In this document: positions 51,988 through 63,964 of the stretch, in pieces
Numbering within the stretch: position 1 is the first letter of the stretch
How the letters are laid out: every line of letters begins with the position of its first letter
Assembly (NCBI RefSeq): GCF_031755915.1
Contig: NC_083383.1
Span: 28,643,501-28,707,500 of the forward strand
DNA: 64,000 bases
Origin: Ziziphus jujuba
Taxonomy: Eukaryota; Streptophyta; Magnoliopsida; Rosales; Rhamnaceae
Direction: 5' to 3'
Notes under the pieces: generated by a model
Databases searched by the model: none
What the model saw: only the letters and a program-made list of their open reading frames with translations
Told to the model about the DNA's origin: nothing
Program-made: the position numbers and the translations under genes

Positions 51988-53021
51988 GTTTAACAAAAAA
52001 CTTCAATTGTGACATCTATAATGTTTGGGGAACTTTTGATGATAAACTTTCTAGTTTTACTCAAAAATATTTTCTTAGATAGCATTGCATGAATTACTGA
52101 GGAAAGATAGAGGATCATATTATTGGATTTCCCTCTAATTGCTTCATGAAGCATCATATACTTTCTGCCCTTTTTTACCCTTTGTTATGTTTGTTAATTT
52201 GTAATTTTATGATAATATGAAGAAGGAATGGTTATATATAGTGGTAGATTTTTACAAAATTGTTATTGCAATCTGTGTTAAGCGTTGGTTTATATTCCTT
52301 GTAAAGTGTTTTAAGTAACCTTTCCAAGGGAAAATGTTGAAGTTTGAAAAAAACTCAAAATATTTGGCCGCATATGTTCCTCAAACCAAAATTTTGATGC
52401 TTGGATTCCTTGTTGAAAGGGATTTCTTATTTATCTTATATTCGTTATTTTAAAGAGTTTTAACTTTTAAAAAAAAAGTTTCAATCTATTTTCTTTTTTT
52501 AAAAAATTAAAATAAAGAGTTGTTTAGGTTTTCAAATATAAAAAGTCACATCCACTCCATATTTGAATTTTATACTTGTTTTGTTTGACAGTGTACAAGT
52601 TTCAACACCACTTCGACACTATAAAAAATATATATATATTTTTTTGTTATTTTTATTTGATGGTGTACAATAGTAAATGTTATAGAAAAAAAGAAAGAAA
52701 GAAAAAAGAAAAAGAAAGAAACAAAACAAGATAAAGAATAAATACTGTTGGACACAAATAAAATTTCACTATTTATCATTAAAGATGCTCTATATTGTTA
52801 TAGTAACATTTCTATATTCGACTTTTATTATCAAGCTGCATATTTGTTTTTCTCATTTCTTTGAACAGGGCTGTGATTAGCCACACAACCTCTACACATA
52901 CTCACTTTCCAGAGACTTGTAAAAATGGAGGAAAAAAAAAAAAAAAAAATTTCATCAACCACACAACAATCAAGAAAAATTACGTGTTGCCTTCTATGCA
53001 GAATACACTTGTAAATGCCCT
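51988..53021. other. Convergent 3' region between SDR and choline kinase
   Basis: This holds the 3' UTRs of both genes and an AT-rich middle with a GAAA-rich tract (about 52686-52722) and poly-A (about 52930-52949). No gene is seen. Confidence 0.6.
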
Positions 53022-55397
53022 TTACAGTGGAGAATCACCGGAAGAACCCAACAATGCCGGCTTTCTCAACCAGTACTGCTGAAACCTCTGCCTTGCATAC
53101 TCCATGTAATCAAAGTCGATTTTGTTCACATAACCCTGCAGGCCAGCAGTTAACAGTTAAATCCTTCTAGTTTTTTCTCTCTCTGTCCCTCAAACACAGA
53201 TATTAACACAAAACACTGGTTTTGATAGTGAAAATGATTCAAGCAGTAGAAATGCTTACAGAAATTATTCCCCACAAGCCCCAAAATAGATGGTTTGCCA
53301 AAGTGAACTTCTCCGCCTCATTAACCAGTTGCTCCACTTCTCTGTCACTGGGTTCATTGCCTGCATGTATGTTTGGAGATGCTCATCATGTTATGAAGTA
53401 TAATAATAATATCTAAATCACTCACGATTTTAAAAGTAAAACTGTAATTCCAAAAAAGTAAAAACAATATGTATATATATATATATATACATATATATGT
53501 ATATATCCTTGGGTATTTTCACCGAAAGATCAGTTTGGCATTGCATAACATTTCTTGACTTGACAGTTTCATATAGCCAAGAGCATTGCACCCTTTGCAT
53601 TGCATATTAGTTAATAAACGGGATATACTAACCATAAACTGCTGTGCTAAATATAAGAACAACAATCACAAATACCAGTGACCAGAACCTTGTATCTCAT
53701 GCAATAAAGAGAATGAACAAGAAACTAAAAAGGCTCACCTGAACAGCTAAGATATACACGTGCAAACCTCTGGCGCTCCTCCAGATCTTATGCCAATAAG
53801 TGAAGAAAAAAAGTCAAATGGTTGGTCTGAATATAAATATATATATATATATATAATGAACAGTAAAACAGCTACAGCTCCTTACCTGGGTATAAGCTAT
53901 AATCCAATATATGAGGTTTGTCGGAATGGTAATTTGCTGCCATTTCGCAGAAATGGTTTGCAAGGTCATAGGCTAGAGGATTGTAACTGGCATACTCATA
54001 GTCCTGGAAAAATAATCAAATCTAAAATTAATATCATGATTGATGGTGTAAAGAGCTAAGTACATATAACTTTGCTTACAAAGAAAAACTGGTCTTAGCA
54101 TTAGTAATATCCCCTATAATACAATTTGAGAACAGAGTAATGAGAAGAAAATCAGTAGATGCTAAACAGATAATGCATGAAGAGATTGGCATATAAAACC
54201 TACAATTAAAGTGATTGCTCTACTATCTTCATCCATCATTATGTTACCATACTGCAGATCATTATGACAAAACCCGATTTCTTGATAGTCATGAGATAAT
54301 TCCTTCTCTAGCATGTTAATTTCATCCTCAAGAGTATCCAACCTGAATTCCTTAGCATCTTTTAACGAACACAAACTCTTGGCCTCGCTTATCCAGTTTC
54401 TGAGGATAGAAAATTAAAGGCATTAAGTATCATCATCTCTGAAAGGAGGATTCAATAGATATGTGTGCAAAACAATATACCTCATTCTGTTCCAAAGGAC
54501 AACATTCTTGGGGCCAGGGATGTCAAGTTTGTGGAACTCTCTCATCTTAGCTGCTATGAGAGCAGATATTTCAGGATCACGGAGGTCATTGGCTGAAAGT
54601 GTCTGAAAAAATCCAAAAAGCAGAATAAGAAAAATGCATTGCAAAAACGAGTATCTTCCAAAATTAGGATTGTTAAGTTACCAATATTCCCAAAAGCTTA
54701 AACTGTTATGGAAATGGAAGTGGGCCTGACTAGATATTTCAAGTTAACACTGTAAATATTTATTAACAATAATATTAGAAGAGATGATAAGACTGGACAT
54801 CAGCATTATTTTCCCAACTACTGTAATTTGGCCTCATTCTGCATCAAACTGAAGAGTTTTATACCTCTAGTGCAGAGAAAAAGAAAAGCCTGAAGTCATA
54901 CATATTCTAATTATGCTGATTAACCCATTAGAAGAATAGATTGCTTAGTTACTTCTCTTCTGCTAAGAAAGTGAAAATGAACAGATGATTTGAAAGGGAG
55001 GAGAAGCAGGACCTATCACAAATTCACAATTATTATCCATAAATTACACTTTTGTGAATGCTGACCTAATAAATAATATGAGACTTGTAACCTGCTATTT
55101 CATCTGTGTATAATGCAAATGAGTTCAGTGCCATCCAAAAAACACAAAGTTTAATAGACATCATTATGGGAACCAAGAATTATGACGGATGCCTAACGGA
55201 CGGTAAGGAATGCTTATTTAATTATATCATATATCATACATCATATTCACAACTTCACAAAAAAACAATCTTTTGATTAAATAAAAGTTTCTGTGCAACT
55301 TGTTTGACTGGAAAATATGCATTAAAGAAAGAAATATTAGTATGTCAACTTTTTAGCCTTTGAGTTCACATTGATAACTGGCCGACCAAAGCAAAAG

Positions 55398-55448
<51 letters not shown>

Positions 55449-55972
55449 AATTATTAGTTTGGTAAAAGAAATCCAAAAAAATATTATCATCCTCATCAAA
55501 TTGAATCATTAATCTGTATATGGAAGTTGATATTTTTCATATAGATCGAAAGGATTCTTGAAAATGGACAAACAAGAAAAATAAGAAAACATAATCAAGA
55601 AAAAGAAAAAAGCAATTCACATACTCTAGCATGGATGAACTCTTCAACCCTTCCATTTGCAAATCGGCCAAGTAGGAGAGGTCCTTGACCATGTTTGGAC
55701 AAGCACTCAAAGGTTTTAATCTCATCATCCCTGTTGAAGAAGATATCAACTCCATCCCCATAAACTCGAAGCAACACTTTCCGGGAAACATCATCATCTT
55801 TTGTAGACCAGTTTATCTGGTAAACCTCGTTAGTCATAGCCCCTTTCAATGGAATCACTTCCAATTCTTCAACATCCACGATATCCCCAAACTCAGAAGC
55901 CACCGCTTGAAGCACCTTCTTCCATTCCTCCGGAACAATGCTTTTCACGAACTTATTTGGTTTTATTGCCAT
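53022..55972 (-). CDS. Choline kinase
   Basis: Seven coding exons on the minus strand: 55972-55625, 54602-54481, 54399-54204, 54003-53886, 53786-53739, 53360-53260 and 53135-53022, giving 348 aa, typical for plant choline kinases. The enzyme phosphorylates choline with ATP, the first step of the CDP-choline route to phosphatidylcholine, in the cytosol. Visible motifs are [14 protein letters not shown] (nucleotide loop), [20 protein letters not shown] across the first join, the Brenner phosphotransferase motif CHNDLQYGN (His202, Asp204, Asn209) and the choline-kinase motif [20 protein letters not shown] (from 223). All joins are in frame. Intron 1 is about 1 kb and carries a (GA)n array at about 55400-55443. 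From memory, the closest Arabidopsis relatives are the At4g09760 and At1g34100 type kinases. Confidence 0.92.
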
Positions 55973-56020
55973 TCTTTACTAATTAAATCGAAGCAATTGT
56001 TTTGGTTAAAATTCTTGAAA

Positions 56021-56663
56021 CTGCAAAAGAAAGTTGGAAATTAGAATTAAGCCTTCAGTCTTGTATCAGTCTTAGCATCGTTTGAAGAAAGATTGACAAT
56101 GAAAAAGTAGAAAATCAAAAAGAATTGATTGAGTGTGTTTTATTTTAGAAAATCTAGGCATATAGACTAGTCATATCAAACAGAGTTGAAAAAGTAGAAA
56201 TTCATCCAATAAGAAAGCAAACCCAAATGGGAAAAATTCAAAAAGACGATAAGTAAACGTCCAAGTTTTGCAGTTTCCTCCCATCCCAAAAAAAAAAAAA
56301 AAAGTTTTGAAATTTCCATTTCCAAAATCTTGAGGAAAAAAATTCAGAAGTCAAACTCAGACCCAAACTTGGTCTATGAAAACATGCATAACTAACATTG
56401 TAAAGAAGTTAATAATAGAAAAGAAAACCCAGAAACCAGAAAACAATATGAACCTTAAAGAAAAACAATACGAAGAGCAAGAGCCAAGATGAAGAAGAAG
56501 AAGACCAAAGAATAAAGAAGTTAATAATAGAAAAGAAAACCCAGAAACCAGAAAACAATATGAACCTTAAAGAAAAACAATACGAAGAGCAAGAGCCAAG
56601 ATGAAGAAGAAGAAGACCAAAGAAAGAAAGAATTGAACATAGGGAATAGAAATAGAAACTCAC
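56021..56663 (-). other. 5' UTR intron of choline kinase
   Basis: On the minus strand a donor (TTAG|GTGAGTTTC) stands at 56663 and a pyrimidine-rich acceptor (TTCTTTTGCAG) ends at 56021, 48 bases before the ATG. The intron of about 643 bp includes a 112-bp tandem duplication. Confidence 0.6.
56401..56622. repeat. 112-bp tandem duplication in the choline kinase leader intron
   Basis: Two units start at 56401 and 56513 with TAAAGAAGTTAATAATAGAA and both end with GAAGAAGAAGACCAAAG. They look identical over almost their whole length, which indicates a very recent duplication or a collapsed or expanded assembly repeat. Confidence 0.92.
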
Positions 56664-56699
56664 CTAAGAAAAAAGAATTTGCAAAGAAGCTAGAGAAAA

Positions 56700-56760
56700 T
56701 TGTATTATGCTTTTTCAGAGAGTTTTTGCCGAGAGGTTGATGATGTATATAAAAAACTAC
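56700..56760 (-). promoter_or_regulatory. Probable choline kinase core promoter
   Basis: Read on the minus strand, TTTTTTATATACATC at about 56742-56756 is a TATA-like element placed about 80-90 bases before the leader donor at 56663. A short (GA)n run at about 56762-56777 lies next to it. Confidence 0.4.
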
Positions 56761-56919
56761 CAGAGAGAGAGAGAGAGGTTTATACAGAAGTCGGAGATAT
56801 TGAAATTGATGCCCAACAATCTTTGAAAGTAATATTAAAATATGGGGGTTTTATAACATGACCATTGAATCCAAGAATCTGCTTTTCCTTCCAATTTTCC
56901 ACAACCCTCCAAAAATCAA

Positions 56920-56950
<31 letters not shown>

Positions 56951-58722
56951 TAAACAAATATTATTACATAAAAGAAAAAGAAGCAAAGCAGTGTGAAATT
57001 AAACAAATAAATAAATAATGCAAAATGAAATTTTTTTGGATGTGGGATTCTTTGGAGACAGTAAAAACGGCAGAGTTGGAATCTGGGTGGAGATTCTGTG
57101 TCAGATTTTTGTTTTGGGATTGACCAATTCCCAACGTGGAATACGAGAATGGAAAATTGAACGGATGGATAAGAGTAAGAGTAAGAGAGTTATTAATGTC
57201 AGAGTCTTCTCCAATACAAATCTGACACCTACCTTCCTCCTTGTCCTGGTCTGTGATCGTCTTCAATGCCAGTGATCTTTGTTTGCCTGCAACGCTTTTC
57301 ACACGTCAAAAACAAAACGCGTTTCAATTTTTATATTTTATTATATATAACATGATAAAAATTAATTTCAGCTGTTTTTGTTTTTGTTTCCTCAGCGGTG
57401 TTTGAATTGTGGCTGCACCGTGTGTATAATTGTATATTTATACTATTATTTTTTTAATAAAATTATTATATAATTGTTTGATAGTGGATTTTTGGATAAA
57501 ATGAACTCTAAACTACTATTAACTAAAAGGAAATAAAGCGGAAATTTCACTCCCACAAACATCAAACAATATCTATCTAAGAAAGTTTATTTATTTATTT
57601 ATTTTTTGGACATATTAGATGACAATAATATTCTGTATTTAATTTTTGAATCGAACTTTGAAAAAATCACCATGCTTGCATAATATAATCTTAAGAACGA
57701 TATAATAATATCATGGTTATTAAAATACTTATCAACTCTATTTATTATCAATTAATGTGACAAATTAAATATTTAAAAAAAAATTGTGACAAATAAGGCT
57801 GTATTTTTTTTTTTATTATTGACTACTATTGAGTTTAAAATATTTATATTAATTTTAAAATCAATAAAATAAGGACAATAACTTTTGTCATTATTGATTA
57901 TCCTCTAGAGGTTTAAAACTTGATGTAAGTAATCAAGCCCATGCATTATGACATGATGATGAAGGATCTGCGCATGCCCATGCAAACTTAACATAGCTGC
58001 CCATACATATGCATAATCAGTTTTTTTTTTATAAAGTCATCAAAATCTCTTTTATTAGTTTTTAAATTTTTTTAAAGAATATATATTGGTGCTTTAAATA
58101 AATTAGATGATACATTAAAATTCTATAATGATAAAGTAAATTATGTCTAAATTTGTTTAAATTTAAAAAATAATTTTAATCTCGATTCTTAAAGCATTTC
58201 AAAGAATGAAAATTATGATCCTAATAAAAAAGCCATCAAAATATTACGATAGAAAATTTTTTGTATATATTCTATAACTCAATCTATATAATATTGCCCA
58301 AAATAATATCTATATAATTTATGAGCTGTGTAAATACATATAATTAGTACCATGTTAAAGTATGCAGGGTCTAGATTATGTTGGATGTTACATGGATTAC
58401 ATGTAATCGACATATTTTTGTCCATCAAATAGAATAAAGTTATATATATATAGTTATCACTTATCATAAGCTCACAGCTAAATGGGAATAAATAAATAAA
58501 TTAGAAAAAGGACAAACCAAAATTGGAATTTGAAGATGACAGCCTAACTTATCAAAAGAGACACATGGAGGTGCATGGTTTGAATTTGGAACCTACTTAT
58601 TATTCAGAAGAAAATATAAAATAAAAATTCATGGATAGGACTCTATATTTCTATCTTATTAAATTCTACCATTGATTAAGTTTTTGTCATTGTCACCTGT
58701 AACAATATTAATAGTTAGATGA

Positions 58723-58758
<36 letters not shown>

Positions 58759-59143
58759 CTGATTGGACAAAAAGAAAAGATCTTGGAAACGTGGAATTTG
58801 AATCTTTTTGTTGGAAGAAAAAACAATAACTTTATCACTCCACTCAAGTCGACCATCCGAATAAAAACTGAATGGAAAATACCAAAACCGTTAATATATA
58901 GCATGCATCATTTCATTCATTCTCACACCAAATACATCTATGTGACTTCCAAAGTACAGAATGAAATTTAATTAAAAAAATTAAGGTATTATTGACATGA
59001 AAAGAGACCTAAAGGTGCTATAGGAATTATTCCTATACATCATTGTTTTATAGACTTTTTCTTTTTTCTTTCTTTACTTTAATTTTTCTAGTCTGTCGGT
59101 AATTTTTTTTCTTTCTATTTTTCCTTCCCTCTTGCAGATTAAA
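56761..59143. other. Intergenic, AT-rich
   Basis: No supported gene is present. An (AT)n array lies at about 56921-56945, a GC-richer patch at about 57030-57300 has only weak ORFs, and a long poly-T lies at about 58731-58757. No RNA gene was recognised. Confidence 0.5.
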
Positions 59144-59745
59144 TTAAGATTGATCCAAAAAGCAGGTAACATCATATTTTTCTTGCACTCAATTGGAAAA
59201 AAATAATAATAATAACAAAAACGTAATTAGTGATACTAAGGAAAAGTGATGTGACCTCAATTTTGGGCCCAATTCCATATGTGTTGGGCAGGATAAAGCC
59301 CAAATCAATAACCCAATGAATCTTAATAGGCCCTTTTTATCTCTACAAAGCCCAGTTTAATCCAATTATAGAGTAGTTAAGTATTTTTATATTTTATTTT
59401 TTGTACACTTTTGCCAGATAGCACTTTATAATAAGCAGTAACATAATTGGTTAAAAATTGTAAAGAACAGATGCTTTTACCTGAAAGCATTTGAAGTGCC
59501 TTGTTTTTTTATGGTAAAAAAGGAGTTACTTTTTCTGCCAACCAGGTTATTATCATGATGTTACCTACTTTTTGGATCAATTTAGAAGGTCTAAAGTAAG
59601 CATCTTGGCATTAGAACAATAATAATCTTCCGAACACATTTGGAATGGGGCCCAAAATTGAGGTCACATCACTTTTTCGTTAGAATCACTAATTACGTTT
59701 CTATTATTATGATTTTTTTCCAATTGAGTACAAGAAAAAGATGGA
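59144..59745. mobile_element. Inverted-repeat element (MITE-like, rearranged)
   Basis: Arms of about 105 bp at 59177-59289 and 59632-59741 are reverse complements with scattered mismatches. For example ACGTAATTAGTGAT and GTGATGTGACCTCAATTTTG on the left match ATCACTAATTACGT and CAAAATTGAGGTCACATCAC on the right. A second inverted pair, ATTGATCCAAAAAG(C/T)AGGTAACATCAT, lies at about 59149-59176 and 59553-59580. The pairs are interleaved rather than nested, so the structure is not a simple hairpin. No ORF is present, and no clear target-site duplication was found. Confidence 0.7.
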
Positions 59746-60431
59746 ACATGCATATGTTTGTTAGAAAAACGTACAACTAATGACTAATGGGAAATAACTA
59801 AATTTGATTTTCTTTGCTTTGAAAAGTTTCAACAAGAAAAATATTTGCAAAGCGCCGTCAATTATAGAAAATTAGGCAGTGAAAAAAGGCAAATCAGAAA
59901 TGTTCACGCATCTTTCAATTTTCAGATATAGAATCTCAGATTGATTACCTCAATTTTCTTTAATGATAGGCATATCAAATATGGATATATATATATATAT
60001 ATATATATCTGCATATTATTCTTCTTAGATATCAAAAGCACATATTTTTTTGCTTTCAATATATTAATTGGAAAAAGTTGAAGATGAATAATATTCAATA
60101 TATCAATAGTAACAGATTAGTTACGTACCCTGGCAGACAAAAGCTTCAGCATTATGTTACTTATGCATACCATATATGTAAACTTCCTCGTCATTGACTA
60201 AAAATTATAGCTATGAGATATTCATAGAATGGTTTAAAATTCAATTGCCCTTTCAATTTTTCTTCTCTACTTTTCTTCTTTCTTTGTTTTTGACAATATA
60301 TATATATATATATGCATGTGTATATATATATTGGAGAATATATCACAAAGTCCACTTCCATGTCTATATATATATATTGATATAGTTGTGTTGGGTTATA
60401 AGCAAATAATATTGAAGAAAGAAAGAAAGAA
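59746..60431 (+). promoter_or_regulatory. Promoter and leader of the TAR-like gene
   Basis: Sequence is AT-rich with (AT)n at about 59986-60008 and 60297-60313. A TATA-rich stretch at about 60366-60382 lies 50-65 bases before the ATG at 60432. The last bases before the ATG are a GAAA repeat. No separate gene is seen. Confidence 0.4.
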
Positions 60432-63325
60432 ATGGAGGGCAAGAAAGAAACGAGCTCCAAATGTGTTGTATTATTGATGCTAATAATATGTATATGTTCC
60501 ATATTAGTGAACATATTGTTTGCGGTGAGAGTTTATGTGGCTGGGGTAGATGGATTAGGTGAGCTGAGTTGGAGTAGAAAAGCTGCAGAACAAGCTGAGG
60601 CAGTGGCAGCAATTTCATGCTCAGGCCATGGAAGAGCCTATCTTGATGGTATCATTCTTGATGGGGAAAAACCAATTTGTGAGTGCAATCCCTGCTATGG
60701 AGGCCTTGATTGCTCTCACTTTTTGCCGAATTGTTCTGCAGATGCCGAAAGGTACACTCTCTCTTTGATCATTTTTTTTTTTTTTTTAAAAAATCATATA
60801 GATAAGGTGACCGTAATCGAACTCTAGGAGAAAATATATAATATATTTTACGACTAGGTTATTTCAATTTCTATTCATATTCTTAATTGTTGTCTAATTT
60901 ATATTTTAGATTTATACTTGATAAATAGTAATTTTGCATAATAGGACTGATATGGATAATAATAATAATAGGACTGATTTGAATAATAATAATAATTTGA
61001 CAACAGGATTCATTTTTTACATAATAGGACAAATTTGAATAATAATAATGTTATTTTTCTTATGTCTCTTTTATCATCTGATTAATTAGGTCCCCATCAT
61101 TATGAGGCATATATATATATATATATATATATATTAATCTAAAAGGTAAAATTATCAAAGGCTATTAAAATTATTTTAGAAATTAATCCCATATCCTTAT
61201 TGTCTTATTATATCAAAAAGATTATTGTGTTTGAATAATTTATTTAATTTTTTTTTTTTTTTTGGCTATAATTGCAGTGGGGATCCATATTTCTTAGAAC
61301 CCTTTTGGATGCAAAATGCAGAAAGCAGTGCAATATTAGTATCAGGGTGGCACAGAATGGGATATAGCTTCTTATATGACCAATCTTACATCTCAAAAGT
61401 GCTTGAGAATCACATCCGCAAATTGCATGGAATTGTTGGAAATGCAATCACTTCTGGAAGATACATTATTTTTGGTGCTGGCTCTGCACAACTCCTTAAT
61501 GCTGCTGTCCATGCCCTCTCTCCTTCCAATGCCTCCTCTCCTCCTGCTAAAGTTTTCGTTTCCATTCCTTTCTACTCGGTAAATTCTCATGCTCATGCAA
61601 TCGATTTCTAAAAATATTTTCACCAAAAAAAAAAAAAAAAAGGAAAGAAAGATAATTTTTATAATTTTGGTGTCCATACTAATAATATAGCAGCATGTAA
61701 CTAGCTAGCTAGCTCGCTAATTGCCAACTTAATATCATCTAAATATTATGGAAAAATTAATCTTATAATAATGAATTGGTGTTTGAATTTTTGGTAGTTA
61801 TATGAAAGCCAAACGGAATTTTTCGACTCCAAGAACTATAATTTTGAAGGAGATACAAGACTTTGGAAGAACGAGTCACATGGTAATGATACAAGCCTCT
61901 TAATTGAGTTTGTAACATCACCAAACAACCCTGATGGGAAGCTGAACAAGGCAGTACTTAATGGTACAAATGCAAGAGCTATTTATGATAGGGTTTATTA
62001 CTGGCCTCATTACACAGCCATTCCAGCTCCGGCCGATGAGGATATCATGGTCTTTTCCATTTCCAAGTTAACCGGCCATGCCGGATCTAGATTTGGGTAA
62101 TTGACTATCAATTTTTTTTTTTCCCTAATATCCAATTTTATATGTATTTTAGAATATGCTTAATACATTGTTAACTTTATTTCCTATGTATTAACAATAA
62201 CTTTTGGGATAGATAATAATTTAATAATATAGAAAAATTTCTTCTTACAATTGTTTGTGCTTTTTGTTTTTTCTGTTTTAGGTGGGCAGTGATAAAGGAT
62301 GAAGGTGTGTTCGAAAGAATGACAACGTATTTGGCTACAAATACCATGGGAGTTTCTAGGGATACTCAGTTAAGAGCTTTGAAGCTTATAAATACAATGC
62401 TTAAAGGAAGAAAAGGAAGAGATATATTTGAATTTGGATACCAAAAAATGAGTGACCGTTGGAAAAAACTGAGCCAAACACTTTCGGTTTCAACACGATT
62501 TTCTCTCCAGAAAATTGAAGATCAGTACTGTAGATTCTTTGACAAAGTTATAAAACCTTCACCTGGTAACTTCCTGCGGCGCCAATCTATATATGTTATA
62601 TATCCTCCCTGTTTCAAACAATTTCTTCATTTAAAATATGAAAACTTTAAATTAATCTAATAGAGAAAAAAGAATAACAAATAACATTATCAAGGTTAAC
62701 TTTTACTTTTATTAAGGGGGAAAAGAAAACTGTAGTTTATCTCGTAAACTATTATTTTCTTATCACATTAGTTCAATATTGAATCTTTGTCTAATTAATT
62801 TGGCAAAATTTGGTTTACATGCAATTAAAAAATAGATTAAAACATAATAAAATATTTTTTTCAACAGAGTTACATGAGTTGTATATGATTAATATTTCAT
62901 TAAATTCATTTGTTAAAAATGCATAATTAGATTAAAATGAAAGAAAATAATAATTGTAAGATTATTTTCTTATTACCATTTATATTGAATTCAAATATTC
63001 AAAATATTATCCTCTCAAGGATGAGTAACATGTTATTTTTCATTTGTAGTACGTGCAACTAAATTTGCATATGTGTTTAATATAATGCATGGCAGCTTAT
63101 GCATGGGTGAAGTGTGAGAGGGAAGAAGATAAAGACTGCTATGAAGTCCTCAAAGCAGCCAATATCACCGGCCGTGAAGGAAGTGTTTACGGCGCCGAGA
63201 ATCGGTATGTCCGCCTCGCCCTCATAAGGAGTCAGGATGATTTTGATCTGCTTCTGAAGCGGCTGAACAACTTAGTCTCCAAAGAAGAAGAAGAAGAAGA
63301 AGAAGAAAAGATCAAAACCATGTGA
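60432..63325 (+). CDS. TAR: Alliinase / tryptophan aminotransferase-related (TAR) PLP enzyme
   Basis: Five coding exons: 60432-60751, 61278-61578, 61798-62096, 62282-62565 and 63096-63325, about 477 aa, all joins in frame. The N-terminus has a hydrophobic segment (about 11-33) that reads as a signal peptide or anchor. A Cys-rich EGF-like alliinase domain follows (CSGHGRAYLDG...CECNPCYGGLDC, about 62-100). The alliinase C-terminal aminotransferase-fold domain shows SGWHRMGY, FGAGSAQLLNAA, SPNNPDG (248-254) and the PLP lysine in FSISKLTGHAGSRFG (Lys297). This layout matches the TAR3/TAR4 and alliinase branch, which acts in the secretory pathway, more than the cytosolic TAA1/TAR1 auxin enzymes. 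The reaction (C-S lysis or transamination) is not decided by sequence. The C-terminus ends in a poly-Glu tract coded by a GAA repeat. Confidence 0.9.
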
Positions 63326-63964
63326 ATAATGTGATGAATATCATCATTGTCAAAAAGTTTATAAAGTAAAAGTTTTTTTTTTCTTTTTTTTTTTTTTTGG
63401 TGAATTATAATGTGAAAGGTTTGACAAAGAATAATGAAGGGAAAGTATTTATATTTTCTATTGATCACAAAGAAATGAATTCATACAAGTGTACTGGGCT
63501 TCTAGATTAACCTGAATATTCAAAATATAATAAACAGCAGATATTTAAAACTTAAGTGTGAAACGCTGTTATCTCGAGCCATCAATATTTATCTTATCAT
63601 AAAGGAATACAGTTTGGATTTACCGTTTAATATTCACGTTGGTTATTCACCTAGTGAATAATAGATTCACTGTTTGATACTGTGTCAAAGTATTGTAATA
63701 TGATGTTAAATTCTTTTTTTTAATTATTATTTCTCAAATTGTTGTGATATTTAATTCGAAATTAAAGTGTATTATAAACATATAATTTTCTTTGCAGTTA
63801 AATTTTTTGTTATTTTAATTACTAGTTTGCTTATTTTATGGTCTATATAAAACTTTGAAATGCTTTGTTAATTTGCTTTTCTAAACATCAATTTTCTTTA
63901 TATATATATATATATATATACGCTTATATCATTTTGTAACTCAAACGTTCTATTTTGTTTAACT
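63326..63964. other. 3' flank of the TAR-like gene
   Basis: The 3' UTR probably includes poly-T at about 63375-63400. The rest is AT-rich with (AT)n at about 63901-63920. No first or second exon of a further TAR copy is present here. Confidence 0.5.

Noticed and set aside
57018..57275. 85-codon ORF in a GC-richer patch
   Set aside because: No recognisable domain, and the opposite strand is equally open; not enough to call a gene.
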